A stretch of 39,102 bases of DNA from Chitinophaga pinensis (lineage in GTDB: Bacteria > Bacteroidota > Bacteroidia > Chitinophagales > Chitinophagaceae). This document shows, piece by piece, positions 1 to 7,782 of this stretch; position 1 is the first letter of the stretch, and the number at the start of each line of letters is the position of its first letter. The position numbers were made by a program, and so were the translations under genes. Under the pieces are notes generated by a model. That model was not told the DNA's origin. It saw only the letters and a program-made list of their open reading frames with translations, and ran no database searches. The DNA lies in the NCBI GenBank assembly GCA_945860605.1, contig CAMAQL010000010.1, forward strand, positions 1-39,102, in the 5' to 3' direction.

Positions 1-404
1 GTATTGAATACAACAGTCTTCATTTCGCCAGTTGCTGGAGCAGAAATCACCACTCTCTTAGCACCTGCTTTAATATGTAATTCTGCTTTTTCTTTATCTG
101 TAAAAAATCCAGTAGACTCAATTACTACATCCACATCATGCGCTCCCCAAGGAATTTGAGACGGATCTCTTTGAGCGTATATTTTTACAGCATGGCCATT
201 CACCAATACTGAATCATCTGTTGATTTTACTTCGGCGTCAAAACGACCTTGAGCACTATCATACTTTAATAAGTGCGCCAAAGCAGCTGGAGAAGTAAGG
301 TCATTGATTGCCACTACTTCGATTCCTGGTGTATTGTAAATTTGACGGAAAACTAAACGTCCGATACGTCCAAAACCGTTGATTGCCACTTTTACTGAAC
401 TCAT
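1..404 (-). CDS. gapA: Glyceraldehyde-3-phosphate dehydrogenase, N-terminal part (gene runs off the window)
   Basis: Reading the minus strand from the ATG at 404-402 gives [20 protein letters not shown] and then an unbroken frame to the window edge, about 134 residues. The INGFGRIGR start is the NAD-binding Rossmann glycine motif of GAPDH, and the later stretches [24 protein letters not shown] and VVISAPA are hallmarks of its NAD-binding domain. The catalytic cysteine lies beyond the edge and cannot be checked. The enzyme converts glyceraldehyde-3-phosphate to 1,3-bisphosphoglycerate in cytoplasmic glycolysis. Upstream on the minus strand the sequence TATCTTCG resembles the Bacteroidota -7 box with one mismatch. 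No neighbouring gene shares its transcript inside this window. Confidence 0.97.
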   Translation of the reverse strand, partial: MSSVKVAINGFGRIGRLVFRQIYNTPGIEVVAINDLTSPAALAHLLKYDSAQGRFDAEVKSTDDSVLVNGHAVKIYAQRDPSQIPWGAHDVDVVIESTGFFTDKEKAELHIKAGAKRVVISAPATGEMKTVVFN

Positions 405-610
405 TGTATTCGATTTATTTATTAATAGAGATGCGAAGATACAATCCTTTTAAAAAAAGCACTAAAAAAATATCTTAAATAAGCAGCAAGGAGTCCCTAT
501 TGACAAGGATTGCGAGAAACCTGGTTTGATTGATATGCACACAAACTTTTGCGGAAGCCAAGCAGCTTGAAGGTCTAATTTCAAAAATCATCAAAAAAAT
601 GACAAAATTG

Positions 611-642
611 TTTGGCAGTAAAGGCTTTGAGACCTATTTTTG
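611..642 (+). promoter_or_regulatory. Bacteroidota-type promoter for tRNA-Glu
   Basis: TTTG at 611-614 is followed after 20 nt by TATTTTTG at 635-642. This fits the known primary-sigma consensus of Bacteroidota (TTTG, about 19-21 nt, TANNTTTG). It lies 25 nt before the mature tRNA 5' end, leaving room for a short precursor leader. Confidence 0.7.
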
Positions 643-667
643 CGACCCTTATAACCTAGATGACCAT

Positions 668-739
668 GGAGCGTTCGACTAAGGGTTAGGTCACCTCCCT
701 TTCACGGAGGTAATACGGGTTCGAATCCCGTACGCTCTA
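668..739 (+). tRNA. tRNA-Glu (anticodon UUC)
   Basis: The sequence folds as a complete cloverleaf. The acceptor arm GGAGCGT (668-674) pairs with ACGCTCT (732-738), with a G-U closing pair. The anticodon stem CCTCC/GGAGG (694-698/706-710) encloses loop CTTTCAC with anticodon TTC at 701-703. The T arm ACGGG-TTCGAAT-CCCGT spans 715-731. The discriminator base is A739 and no CCA is encoded. The D loop contains GGGTTAGG. It is a single tRNA, not part of a cluster in this window. Confidence 0.95.
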
Positions 740-748
740 CAAAGTGTT

Positions 749-779
749 ATTTTCTAAAATAATAATTGTTTTAGAAAAT
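749..779. repeat. AT-rich inverted repeat behind tRNA-Glu
   Basis: Arms ATTTTCTAAAA (749-759) and TTTTAGAAAAT (769-779) are perfect complements around a 9-nt spacer. It lies between the tRNA 3' end and the strong terminator. It may be a processing hairpin for the tRNA 3' trailer or only an AT-rich palindrome; the function is not shown by the sequence. Confidence 0.45.
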
Positions 780-783
780 AATA

Positions 784-811
784 AAAAACCGACCCAATTG
801 GGTCGGTTTTT
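784..811. terminator. Bidirectional intrinsic terminator
   Basis: CCGACCCAATTGGGTCGG (789-806) is a perfect palindrome flanked by A5 on the left and T5 on the right, so it can terminate transcription from both strands. On the plus strand it ends the tRNA-Glu transcript. On the minus strand it directly follows the stop codon of the gene remnant at 816-908, which suggests that the remnant was once a complete gene with this terminator. Confidence 0.85.
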
Positions 812-815
812 GTTT

Positions 816-908
816 TTACAGGTTCTTAAGCTTGGCATCTAAAATCGCCTTTACATCCCCAGCAAATTCATCCAAACTAGCTCCTAAGGTGGCTACAAAC
901 TGTTGTTT
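816..908 (-). pseudogene. C-terminal remnant of an unidentified gene
   Basis: On the minus strand an open frame of 30 codons ends at TAA (816-818), five bases from the terminator at 784-811. It is closed upstream by TGA (909-911) and has no ATG. The peptide includes FVATLGASLDEFAGDVKAI and ends in DAKLKNL, an amphipathic, protein-like composition quite different from the AT-rich sequence just upstream. The reading is that this is the 3' end of a gene whose 5' part was deleted when the GH65 region was rearranged. I do not recognise the family. A chance open frame cannot be excluded, but position and composition argue against it. Confidence 0.45.
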
Positions 909-1013
909 TCAATTTGTATTTATTTGTATCATGCGAGTTTTAATACCTTAGGAAATATTAAATCATTAGATATTAAACTATATTTATCTATGACACAATT
1001 CAAAAAATCAGCC

Positions 1014-3053
1014 ATGAAAATAAAGTTTTCAATCATTTTAAGTTTGGTATTCATCCATTGTCTTCAAGCACAAACCATCGACCCATGGAAAATCAGTGCT
1101 AAAAATTGGGATACAAAAAATTATTATGGCGCAACTGTTGCCAATGGAATGATTGGTGTAGTGTCTTCTCAAGATCCATTTAAAGTAAAGGATGTCATAT
1201 TAGCTGGTGCCTATGATTTATATGGCAGAGGCAGGGTGAGTAATTTTTTGAGGAGTTTTAATTTATTAAATATGCAAGTGCGCATTGATGGCGCAGAAAT
1301 GCAGGCAAATAATGTGCAAGCAATGACCCAGAGCTTGAACATGAAAGAGGCAAGCTTTACAACAAGTTTTGAGTATGGGGATAAAGCTACCATAAGCTAT
1401 ACCTATTATGCATTGAGACAATTGCCATTCACGGTGTTGATGGATGTGGTGATTACAGCGAAAAAAGATATTGAATTGGGCGCTTCAAGTGTGATGGAAG
1501 CACCAGATGCATTAAAAGAAGTGCAGAATTATTACAACGAAATTGATCGTCCACATGTAGTGATTAGTCTACTCACTTCTGCTGCTAAAAGTCCAACTGG
1601 CAAACTCACAATGTGCGCCTCCAATACTTTTTTATTTAGTGAACCACATGGTGCCGAGCCAAGAGTGATTCATGAAATGTGGGATAACAATATGCACTTG
1701 ATGAAGTTTTCAAAAAAAATGAAAGCAGGTACCAAGTATAATTTTTCAATCGCTGGAAGTTCAATCACATCTGCACACCATGACGACCCATTAAATGAGG
1801 CAGAAAGATTAACCATTTTTGCAAAACTAGAAGGAAGAGAAAGATTGATACAACATCATCAATCTGCTTGGGCGGATTTATGGAAAAGTGATATTAGAAT
1901 TGAAGGCGATGATCAAGCGCAACAAGATATCAGAAGCATGTTGTATCATTTATATTCATTTGTTCGTCCTGGATCCAATTTGAGTCCTTCTCCGATGGGC
2001 TTATCAGGACTAGGTTACAATGGACATGTATTTTGGGACACTGAATTATGGATGTATCCTCCATTGTTATTGTTACAACCAGAAATGGCGAAATCGATGA
2101 TTCAATATCGTTTTGACAGATTAAATGCTGCAAAAAGAAATGCATTTAATCATGGATTTAAAGGCGCTATGTTCCCATGGGAAAGTGCTGGATCTGGCGT
2201 GGAAGAAACACCAGTCTGGGCTTTGAGTGGCCCTTTTGAACACCATATTACAGCTTGTGTTGGATTCGCAGCTTGGAATTACTATTTAGTCACTCAAGAT
2301 AAAGCATGGTTGAAAGAAATTGGTTGGCCATTGTTAAAAGAGACTGCAGATTTTTGGGCCAGTAGAGTGGAAAGAAAAGGCCCTGGAAAATTTGAAATCA
2401 ATAATGTAGTAGCAGCAGACGAGTGGGCAGAGAATGTAGATAACAATGCATTTACAAATGCCGCGGCGATTGCCAATTTAGAAGCAGCAAATAAAGCGGC
2501 TGCAATCCTAGGGTACGCGCAACAAGAAGATTGGGCGGTCGTTGCAAAAAATATTCCAATACTGACGATGCTAGATAAAAACGGCGCAAAAATTACACAA
2601 GAACATGCGACTTATAAAGGCGAGGGCATCAAACAAGCAGATGTGAATCTTTTAGCGTTTCCTTTAAAAACAATTACAGATAAAGCACAAATAAAAAGAG
2701 ATTTGGACTATTACTCGGTAAGAGTGCCAAACCAAGGAACGCCTGCGATGACCCAAGCAATTTTTGCTTTATTGTATGCCAGACTAGGCGAGACAGAAAA
2801 TGCATATCTTTTTTTCAAAGATGCGTATCAACTTAATTTGAATCCACCGTTTAGAGTGATTGCTGAAACGAAAGGAGGAACAAACCCTTATTTTGGAACA
2901 GGTGCTGGTGGGATTTTGCAATCTATGCTCATGGGATTTGGTGGTCTTGACATTACCGAAAATGGAGTTATACAATTACCTACAAAGCTCCCTGCAAAAT
3001 GGAAAAAATTAGAAATAACTGGTGTCTTAGGGAAAAACTATGTGGCCCAATAG
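1014..3053 (+). CDS. Exported glycoside hydrolase family 65 protein (ATHL1/acid trehalase-like glycosidase)
   Basis: The open frame begins at 903, but the ATG at 1014 is preferred because it starts a clean signal peptide (MKIKFSIILSLVFIHCLQAQ), giving 679 residues. The N-terminal part resembles the GH65 beta-sandwich domain (YYGATVANGMIGV). The (alpha/alpha)6 barrel carries GHVFWDTELWMYPPLLLL and GAMFPWESAGSGVEETPVWA. The motif DEWAENVDNNAFTN aligns with the GH65 catalytic motif (GPDEYHENVDNN in phosphorylases), placing the general acid at Glu-470. The family contains phosphorylases and hydrolases that act on alpha-glucosides. Export and the divergent motif favour a hydrolase such as ATHL1-like glucosidases, but the substrate is unknown. 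The gene stands alone, flanked by debris of two minus-strand genes, and ends in its own terminator. Confidence 0.88.
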   Translation: MKIKFSIILSLVFIHCLQAQTIDPWKISAKNWDTKNYYGATVANGMIGVVSSQDPFKVKDVILAGAYDLYGRGRVSNFLRSFNLLNMQVRIDGAEMQANNVQAMTQSLNMKEASFTTSFEYGDKATISYTYYALRQLPFTVLMDVVITAKKDIELGASSVMEAPDALKEVQNYYNEIDRPHVVISLLTSAAKSPTGKLTMCASNTFLFSEPHGAEPRVIHEMWDNNMHLMKFSKKMKAGTKYNFSIAGSSITSAHHDDPLNEAERLTIFAKLEGRERLIQHHQSAWADLWKSDIRIEGDDQAQQDIRSMLYHLYSFVRPGSNLSPSPMGLSGLGYNGHVFWDTELWMYPPLLLLQPEMAKSMIQYRFDRLNAAKRNAFNHGFKGAMFPWESAGSGVEETPVWALSGPFEHHITACVGFAAWNYYLVTQDKAWLKEIGWPLLKETADFWASRVERKGPGKFEINNVVAADEWAENVDNNAFTNAAAIANLEAANKAAAILGYAQQEDWAVVAKNIPILTMLDKNGAKITQEHATYKGEGIKQADVNLLAFPLKTITDKAQIKRDLDYYSVRVPNQGTPAMTQAIFALLYARLGETENAYLFFKDAYQLNLNPPFRVIAETKGGTNPYFGTGAGGILQSMLMGFGGLDITENGVIQLPTKLPAKWKKLEITGVLGKNYVAQ

Positions 3054-3058
3054 ATTTT

Positions 3059-3090
3059 AAAACAAATAGAAATAATACTATTTGTTTTTT
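3059..3090 (+). terminator. Intrinsic terminator of the GH65 gene
   Basis: AAAACAAATAG (3059-3069) pairs with CTATTTGTTTT (3078-3088) around an 8-nt loop, with the T tract continuing to 3090. It starts 5 nt after the GH65 stop codon. The stem is AT-rich and therefore weak, but its position is right. Confidence 0.65.
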
Positions 3091-3241
3091 TCTTGGGCTT
3101 AATTTTTAATTGGAATGTTTTATGAATAGCTTGCTCATTGAATGCACTATCAGCTAGACTATATACAATTTCAGTAGGGATAGCAACCAGGTCACCTTGA
3201 TTAAGGGCATCCACCGCATTTGATATATTACTTGTAATCAT
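3077..3241 (-). pseudogene. N-terminal remnant of Sua5/YrdC threonylcarbamoyl-AMP synthase
   Basis: From ATG 3241 the minus strand encodes ISNAVDALNQGDLVAIPTEI followed by VYSLADSAFNEQAIHKTFQLKIKPKKK. This matches the start of the Sua5/YrdC family (typically L..G.VVAIPTETVYGLAADA, then F..KGRP..NPL). Sua5 makes threonylcarbamoyl-AMP for the t6A37 modification of tRNA and is about 190 residues or longer. Here similarity stops after about 55 residues where the frame runs into the GH65 terminator and coding end. The family-conserved ETVYGLA is changed to EIVYSLA and the RP motif to KPKKK. This is a decayed 5' fragment, so a functional copy should exist elsewhere in the genome. Confidence 0.75.
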
Positions 3242-3323
3242 GAATACATTAAAAATTAAACCGTATTTTTTTACTTGTTAAACAAAATTCACTTAATTTT
3301 TATATAATATTTATATATCTTTA

Positions 3324-3338
3324 TTATACCAATTATAA
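3324..3338. promoter_or_regulatory. Possible LysR-type operator
   Basis: TTATA-CCAAT-TATAA is a perfect inverted repeat containing a T-N11-A core, the generic LysR-family binding pattern, 10 nt before the lysR ATG. It may be an autoregulatory site. The surroundings are so AT-rich that chance occurrence is a real possibility. Confidence 0.3.
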
Positions 3339-3347
3339 ATATATTTT

Positions 3348-4265
3348 ATGAACTATACATTGCATCAACTAAGGATTTATTTAAAAGTCACTGAAACTTT
3401 GAGCATCACAAAGACAGCTGAAAAATTAAATTTAACGCAGCCTGCCATCTCTATACAATTAAAGAATTTTCAGGACCAATTTGACTACCCATTGATTGAA
3501 ATCATCAATAAAAAAATCCAGGTAACTGGACTAGGAAAAGAAATTGCGATAGCAGCAGAAAGTATTATCAATGAAATTGATAATATCAATTATAAATCAC
3601 AAACTTATAAAAACAAACTAGCAGGACACCTTAAGATAGCCATCGTATCTACAGGAAAATATATCATGCCCTATTTTTTAGGAGACTACTTAAAACAAAA
3701 CAGTGGTGTTGATTTAACAATGGATGTAACAAATTACAGTAAAGTACTTAGTAGTTTATTGCAATATGAAATAGATTTTGCATTGATATCCCATGATCCA
3801 GATAATATCAAATTTGAAAATTTTGATTTAATTAAAAATGAATTATTCCTAGTTGGCAATAGTTTAAATAATACTCCATTAACTGGAGATAAAGCAATAT
3901 CAGATAGTACTTTCTTATTTAGAGAAGAGGGTTCTAGAACAAGACTTGTCATGGAAAATTTTATTGCAAAAAATAAAATTAAAATAAAAAAGAAGATTGA
4001 ATTAACTTCAAATGAAGCTGTAAAACAATCAGTGATTGCTGGGCTCGGCTTATCCATTATGCCATTAATTGGTATAAGAAACGAAATTGAAAGTGGATTA
4101 CTTAAGATTATTCCAATGAAAGGGCTCCCAATTCAAACCACTTGGAGACTAATTTGGCTAAAGGAAAAAAGGTTATCTCCAATTGCAGAATCTTACCTTC
4201 AATATCTTGAAAAGGAGAAAAATACTATTATAAAAAATTATTTTTTTCTACCCAACCACCAATAA
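3348..4265 (+). CDS. LysR-family transcriptional regulator
   Basis: The 305-residue protein has the usual LysR layout. An N-terminal winged helix-turn-helix (residues about 1-60, with SITKTAEKLNLTQPAISIQL as the recognition region) is followed by a periplasmic-binding-like effector domain (about 90-295, starting HLKIAIVSTGKYIMPYFL). The effector domain resembles the CbbR/CysB-like branch only in a general way, so no ligand is named. The gene is markedly rich in Ile, Lys and Asn codons and more AT-rich than its neighbours, which may mean foreign origin. Its 3' end overlaps the convergent permease gene by 28 bp. It is not divergent from any target operon, so its regulon cannot be read from context; the D-amino acid operon is the nearest candidate. 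Confidence 0.9.
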   Translation: MNYTLHQLRIYLKVTETLSITKTAEKLNLTQPAISIQLKNFQDQFDYPLIEIINKKIQVTGLGKEIAIAAESIINEIDNINYKSQTYKNKLAGHLKIAIVSTGKYIMPYFLGDYLKQNSGVDLTMDVTNYSKVLSSLLQYEIDFALISHDPDNIKFENFDLIKNELFLVGNSLNNTPLTGDKAISDSTFLFREEGSRTRLVMENFIAKNKIKIKKKIELTSNEAVKQSVIAGLGLSIMPLIGIRNEIESGLLKIIPMKGLPIQTTWRLIWLKEKRLSPIAESYLQYLEKEKNTIIKNYFFLPNHQ

Positions 4266-5644
4266 ACTGGCAAACCAGAGGCAATTAAAGCCAAGCCCAT
4301 TAATGCTTCATAAGGCTGGTTGATCAATGTCATCACACAAATAGTGATACAAAATAATAAAAACAAAATTGGCACAACTGGATAGCCAATGACCTTATAA
4401 GTTCTTTCTGCATCTGGCAGTTTGATTCTTAAATAAAGGAGTCCTACTGCAGTGGCTGCATAAAAAAGAAATGCTGCGAATACAAGCATATCTGTTAATT
4501 GGTCAAAGCTGCCAGAGAAAACCAAGAGCACTGCCCAAACTGCTTGAATAAACAATGCCTTGTCTGGTGTATTGTATCTTGGATGCACTGATTCCGCTTG
4601 TTTAAAAAATGTCTTATCTCTAGCCATCGCATACAACATACGTGCCGACATTAAAATACTACTATTGGTTGAATTCATAGTAGTCACTAAAATCAAACAT
4701 GCAACCATTGCCATTCCAATTGTTCCACTCAATTGTCCGGCCACTTCTACTGCTGCTATTTTATTTGGTGTTGCATTCAATGCTATGAAAAAATCAATTG
4801 GCATCACATATAAAAAAACAAAATTAATCATGACATATACTGCCATCACACCTAGTGTACCTAATCCTAAAGCTAAAGGAAGATTGCGTTTAGGATTTTT
4901 AATTTCCTCTCCTATAAATGCAATATTATTCCAGCCATCATAACCCCAAAATGCCCCTAAACTAGCTAAAAACAAGGCTTTCATGAGTGTCCAACCATTC
5001 AAATCCGTTGTAGCTCCTTTTGCAGCTGTTGTAAGGTGCTCCATACTGCCTTGCTCAGCACCGAACCCAACCACTAAGAAAAAGGCGATGGCTCCCAACA
5101 TAGCATAGGTCAAAATACTACTTAACTTTTCTGCAAATTGAACGCCTCTGTAATTCAAAATAGTTAATAGCACTATTAATAATGCTGCTAAAAGTTTAAT
5201 GGATAAGTTTTCAAACAAATGCAGTCCTAAAAAAGAAACATCCGAATCCATTACAGGCAATGGAAATAAACTATTTAATGACTGTGCAAAAATATAAGCC
5301 AAGGCACTAATCGCTGCCGTCTTAATGACTGCGAAGCTGGCCCATCCGTATAAAAAAGAAAAAAATCGACCATAAATTTTTTGAAAATAATTGTACTCTC
5401 CGCCAGAGTTGGGATACATACTTACAAGTTCGGCTGTGCACAATGCGCCAGCAAGACTCACGATACCTGCAATCAACCAACATAGCAAAATCAACCAAGG
5501 CGTACCCAACTCTTGCGCCATTGGAGCAATTTTTTTAAACACCCCCGAACCTATAATAACACTGATCACTAAAAAGCTGGCCGCTCTCAGCCCTAATTTA
5601 GGTTGTAATTGATTGTTTGAATGATTTGAATGATTTGCCTGCAC
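4238..5644 (-). CDS. APC-superfamily amino acid permease (LAT/SteT-like)
   Basis: A 468-residue, strongly hydrophobic protein with about 12 membrane segments. Near the N terminus, LRAASFLVISVIIGSGVFKK is the APC TM1 signature with the GSG substrate-binding break. YPNSGGEYNYFQKIYG and ASLGAFWGYDGWNNIAF are typical of the L-type/SteT branch, which exchanges or imports neutral amino acids such as Ser and Thr. It sits 9 nt behind the DgcA-like epimerase gene as the last gene of the presumed D-amino acid operon, suggesting import or exchange of the amino acids released by that pathway. The actual substrate cannot be told from sequence. The N-terminal 15 residues are Asn/His rich. Confidence 0.88.
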   Translation of the reverse strand: MQANHSNHSNNQLQPKLGLRAASFLVISVIIGSGVFKKIAPMAQELGTPWLILLCWLIAGIVSLAGALCTAELVSMYPNSGGEYNYFQKIYGRFFSFLYGWASFAVIKTAAISALAYIFAQSLNSLFPLPVMDSDVSFLGLHLFENLSIKLLAALLIVLLTILNYRGVQFAEKLSSILTYAMLGAIAFFLVVGFGAEQGSMEHLTTAAKGATTDLNGWTLMKALFLASLGAFWGYDGWNNIAFIGEEIKNPKRNLPLALGLGTLGVMAVYVMINFVFLYVMPIDFFIALNATPNKIAAVEVAGQLSGTIGMAMVACLILVTTMNSTNSSILMSARMLYAMARDKTFFKQAESVHPRYNTPDKALFIQAVWAVLLVFSGSFDQLTDMLVFAAFLFYAATAVGLLYLRIKLPDAERTYKVIGYPVVPILFLLFCITICVMTLINQPYEALMGLALIASGLPVYWWLGRKK

Positions 5645-5653
5645 GATACTATT

Positions 5654-6721
5654 TTAAATTTTTGTAAAACCAAATCCAGCGGCATTGTTAATGACCAAAC
5701 ATCCATCTTTCACTTCAAAGCCTCCTGTTACTAAATCTTCCATTAGGTCAAAGCTCCCATCCAAGTCGATGTATTTAGTATTTGGACATGCATATGCCAT
5801 ATGCAATGCAGCTGTAATGCTAATGATACTTTCGTCATTGCAACCCCAAAATAAATCAATGCCTGCATGCTGCGCTATGGTTGCAATGTCTTTTGCACCA
5901 ATAAAACCACCGCATTTCATTAGTTTAATATTGTAGATACCAAATGGTTGAATGCCTGCAGAAAAATGTAAAGCAGCTTGCGGATCCTTTAATGCTTCGT
6001 CTGCCGCTAAACGTTTTCTTTGCTCGGCGGATAACGCTAATAAATTTTGTTCTTGACCAACTGGCAGAGGTTGCTCGATTAATTCCAAAGGATAAGCAGC
6101 CGTTGCTTCTAAGAATAATTTTAATTGGTCTAGATCGTAGCCTTGATTGGCATCTACGCGAATTGTATAATCTCTTCCAAATGTAGCATACAATGCAGCA
6201 ATGCGTTCTATATCTTCATGCAGATCTATCCCTGTTTTAACTTTAAACACTTTAAAGCCCATTGCAGCATATTCCTTTGCTTCTTGAATTGTTTCATCCA
6301 GTCCTTTAATGCCGATGGTCATGGAAGTAGGCAATGCATTCATTTTTTGTCCATAAAAAGAGGCGACAGATACACCTAGGTATTTTCCAAAAGCATCATG
6401 CAATGCAATATCAATAGCAGCCAATGTGCCTGGCAAGTGTGGAAATTGTACATTGGAATCAAATATCATTTGTTGAAAATGACGAATATCCTTTCCTACT
6501 AAATCTGCCACAAATGAAGAATTTAAATTGGCTACAGTCTGCTGGGTGGTTTCACCTACGACTTCTTCTGCAGGACTGCCAGATCCATATCCAATCATGC
6601 CATTGGCTAACTCTATTTCTAAAAATGCCAAAGACACATCCGAGAAGGTATTGTAGGCGATGGTATAAGGCTTTTTTAAAGCCATTTTTTTTAAGTACGC
6701 CCTTACTGCTACTATTTTCAT
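5654..6721 (-). CDS. Enolase-superfamily epimerase: L-Ala-D/L-Glu dipeptide epimerase or DgcA-like N-acetyl-D-Glu racemase
   Basis: This 355-residue protein belongs to the muconate-lactonizing/dipeptide epimerase branch of the enolase superfamily. All catalytic positions are visible: the KxK motif at Lys-160/Lys-162 (FKVKTG), metal ligands Asp-190 (RVDANQGY), Glu-216 (LIEQPLP) and Asp-241 (AADEALK), the opposing acid/base Lys-266 (NIKLMKCGG), and the C-terminal D-x-D at 319-321 (YIDLDGSFD) typical of dipeptide epimerases. Known members epimerise L-Ala-D-Glu from murein. A related member, DgcA, racemises N-acetyl-D-glutamate with partner DgcN (DUF1611). The gene lies 4 nt behind just such a DUF1611 gene, which favours the DgcA role. 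Dipeptide specificity remains possible. Confidence 0.88.
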   Translation of the reverse strand: MKIVAVRAYLKKMALKKPYTIAYNTFSDVSLAFLEIELANGMIGYGSGSPAEEVVGETTQQTVANLNSSFVADLVGKDIRHFQQMIFDSNVQFPHLPGTLAAIDIALHDAFGKYLGVSVASFYGQKMNALPTSMTIGIKGLDETIQEAKEYAAMGFKVFKVKTGIDLHEDIERIAALYATFGRDYTIRVDANQGYDLDQLKLFLEATAAYPLELIEQPLPVGQEQNLLALSAEQRKRLAADEALKDPQAALHFSAGIQPFGIYNIKLMKCGGFIGAKDIATIAQHAGIDLFWGCNDESIISITAALHMAYACPNTKYIDLDGSFDLMEDLVTGGFEVKDGCLVINNAAGFGFTKI

Positions 6722-6725
6722 AAGA

Positions 6726-7781
6726 CTACTTTGTTAAGGCTTTAAGTATTGGGATGATCGGCGCCATACCTTCTTGTATAGGTAATAATACTGGCATGCC
6801 TAGGCTTGCAGTATATTCTTTTTGATATGCATAGGCTTCTTCGTCTGTGCAGTTTTCAGTGTTGATTGCAACAGCGATGACTTTTGATCCAATTTTTTGA
6901 ATAAGTTCAATTTCAGATGCGACAGATGGAATCTCACCCCAATGTGCTTCGTTGTCAAAATATTTTCTTTTTGGTGCAAAAATTAAAACCACATGTTTAG
7001 CATTACCAGAAATTAATAATTCTAGTCCGCATGGACCGCTTGGATTTCTTAAAGCCGATTGTCCTTCTAAAAATAAAATGTCTGGATTCGTATCCTTCCA
7101 GCAACTTACAATAGCATGCTCTAATTCTCCCGATACAAAATCATTTAAAGTAGAATCAAAAATAAAACCATATTTGCCTCCTTGCAACCAGCCTGTTTGT
7201 CCTGTATAAATCATTTCGGCTTTCATACCTTCGGCATTACATGCTTGTTTCAACATACGCGCTGTGGTTCTCTTACCCATGGCACAGTCCATTCCAATCA
7301 CAGCAATAATGGGTGCAGTCACATTAAAAATGGCACCATCCCAAAAATGTAAATCTGCTCTTGATTTTGGTTTTCTGACATCTATTAATTGCGCACCATT
7401 ACTTGCAGCTAAGGCAACTAAATCGGGTTTATCATTTAAGTATTCGTGTAAACCATTCACGACCGAAATACCCTTTTCAACTGCATCATAAATTAAAGCC
7501 AACATATTTTTAGGTAATATGCCTCCCACAGTTGCTACACCAATGATTAAATAATCTACATTTTCTAATGCATCAATGGCAGCATCCATGGTGGCAAAAA
7601 CTGGAATGTCTCTACGCTTGCCATCTAATAAAATACCAGCATCCTTGCCTGCATTCGCTTCGCCATCCACTAGGCCAATGATATGAAAACGCTCTGTGCC
7701 TCTAATTAAACCGTGTGCTGTCTTTGCGTCCGAAGTCATTAACAAGCCATCTGTTAATACAATTGCATTCTTTTTTTCCAT
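6726..7781 (-). CDS. DUF1611 family protein, DgcN-like (D-glutamate N-acetyltransferase candidate)
   Basis: A 351-residue cytoplasmic protein with the two-part DUF1611 architecture. The N-terminal Rossmann-like region (about 1-150) contains IIGLVDGEANAG and LIIGVATVGG. The C-terminal P-loop domain begins at about residue 158, with GMDCAMGKRTT at 163-173 (Lys-170) and LFLEGQSALRNPSGP further on. DUF1611 proteins were long annotated as NAD-dependent epimerase-like. Published work on marine bacteria and archaea assigned DgcN as a D-glutamate N-acetyltransferase working with DgcA. The stop codon is 4 nt before the DgcA-like gene, and the start is 1 nt behind the D-aminoacylase stop, so translation is probably coupled. 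Function is inferred from family and pairing. Confidence 0.82.
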   Translation of the reverse strand: MEKKNAIVLTDGLLMTSDAKTAHGLIRGTERFHIIGLVDGEANAGKDAGILLDGKRRDIPVFATMDAAIDALENVDYLIIGVATVGGILPKNMLALIYDAVEKGISVVNGLHEYLNDKPDLVALAASNGAQLIDVRKPKSRADLHFWDGAIFNVTAPIIAVIGMDCAMGKRTTARMLKQACNAEGMKAEMIYTGQTGWLQGGKYGFIFDSTLNDFVSGELEHAIVSCWKDTNPDILFLEGQSALRNPSGPCGLELLISGNAKHVVLIFAPKRKYFDNEAHWGEIPSVASEIELIQKIGSKVIAVAINTENCTDEEAYAYQKEYTASLGMPVLLPIQEGMAPIIPILKALTK

Positions 7782-7782
7782 C

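Noticed and set aside
533..679. Plus-strand open frame reading into the tRNA-Glu gene (EAKQLEGLISKIIKKMTKLF...)
   Set aside because: It overlaps the tRNA promoter and the tRNA 5' end, is AT-driven and has no start with support; judged a chance frame.
903..1013. N-terminal extension of the GH65 protein to an ATG-like start at 903
   Set aside because: The extra 37 residues are not conserved-looking and would bury the clear signal peptide that begins at ATG 1014.
3038..3076. Continuation of the Sua5 remnant frame to its stop at 3038
   Set aside because: This part lies over the GH65 stop and terminator and has no Sua5 similarity; the remnant is taken to end near 3077.
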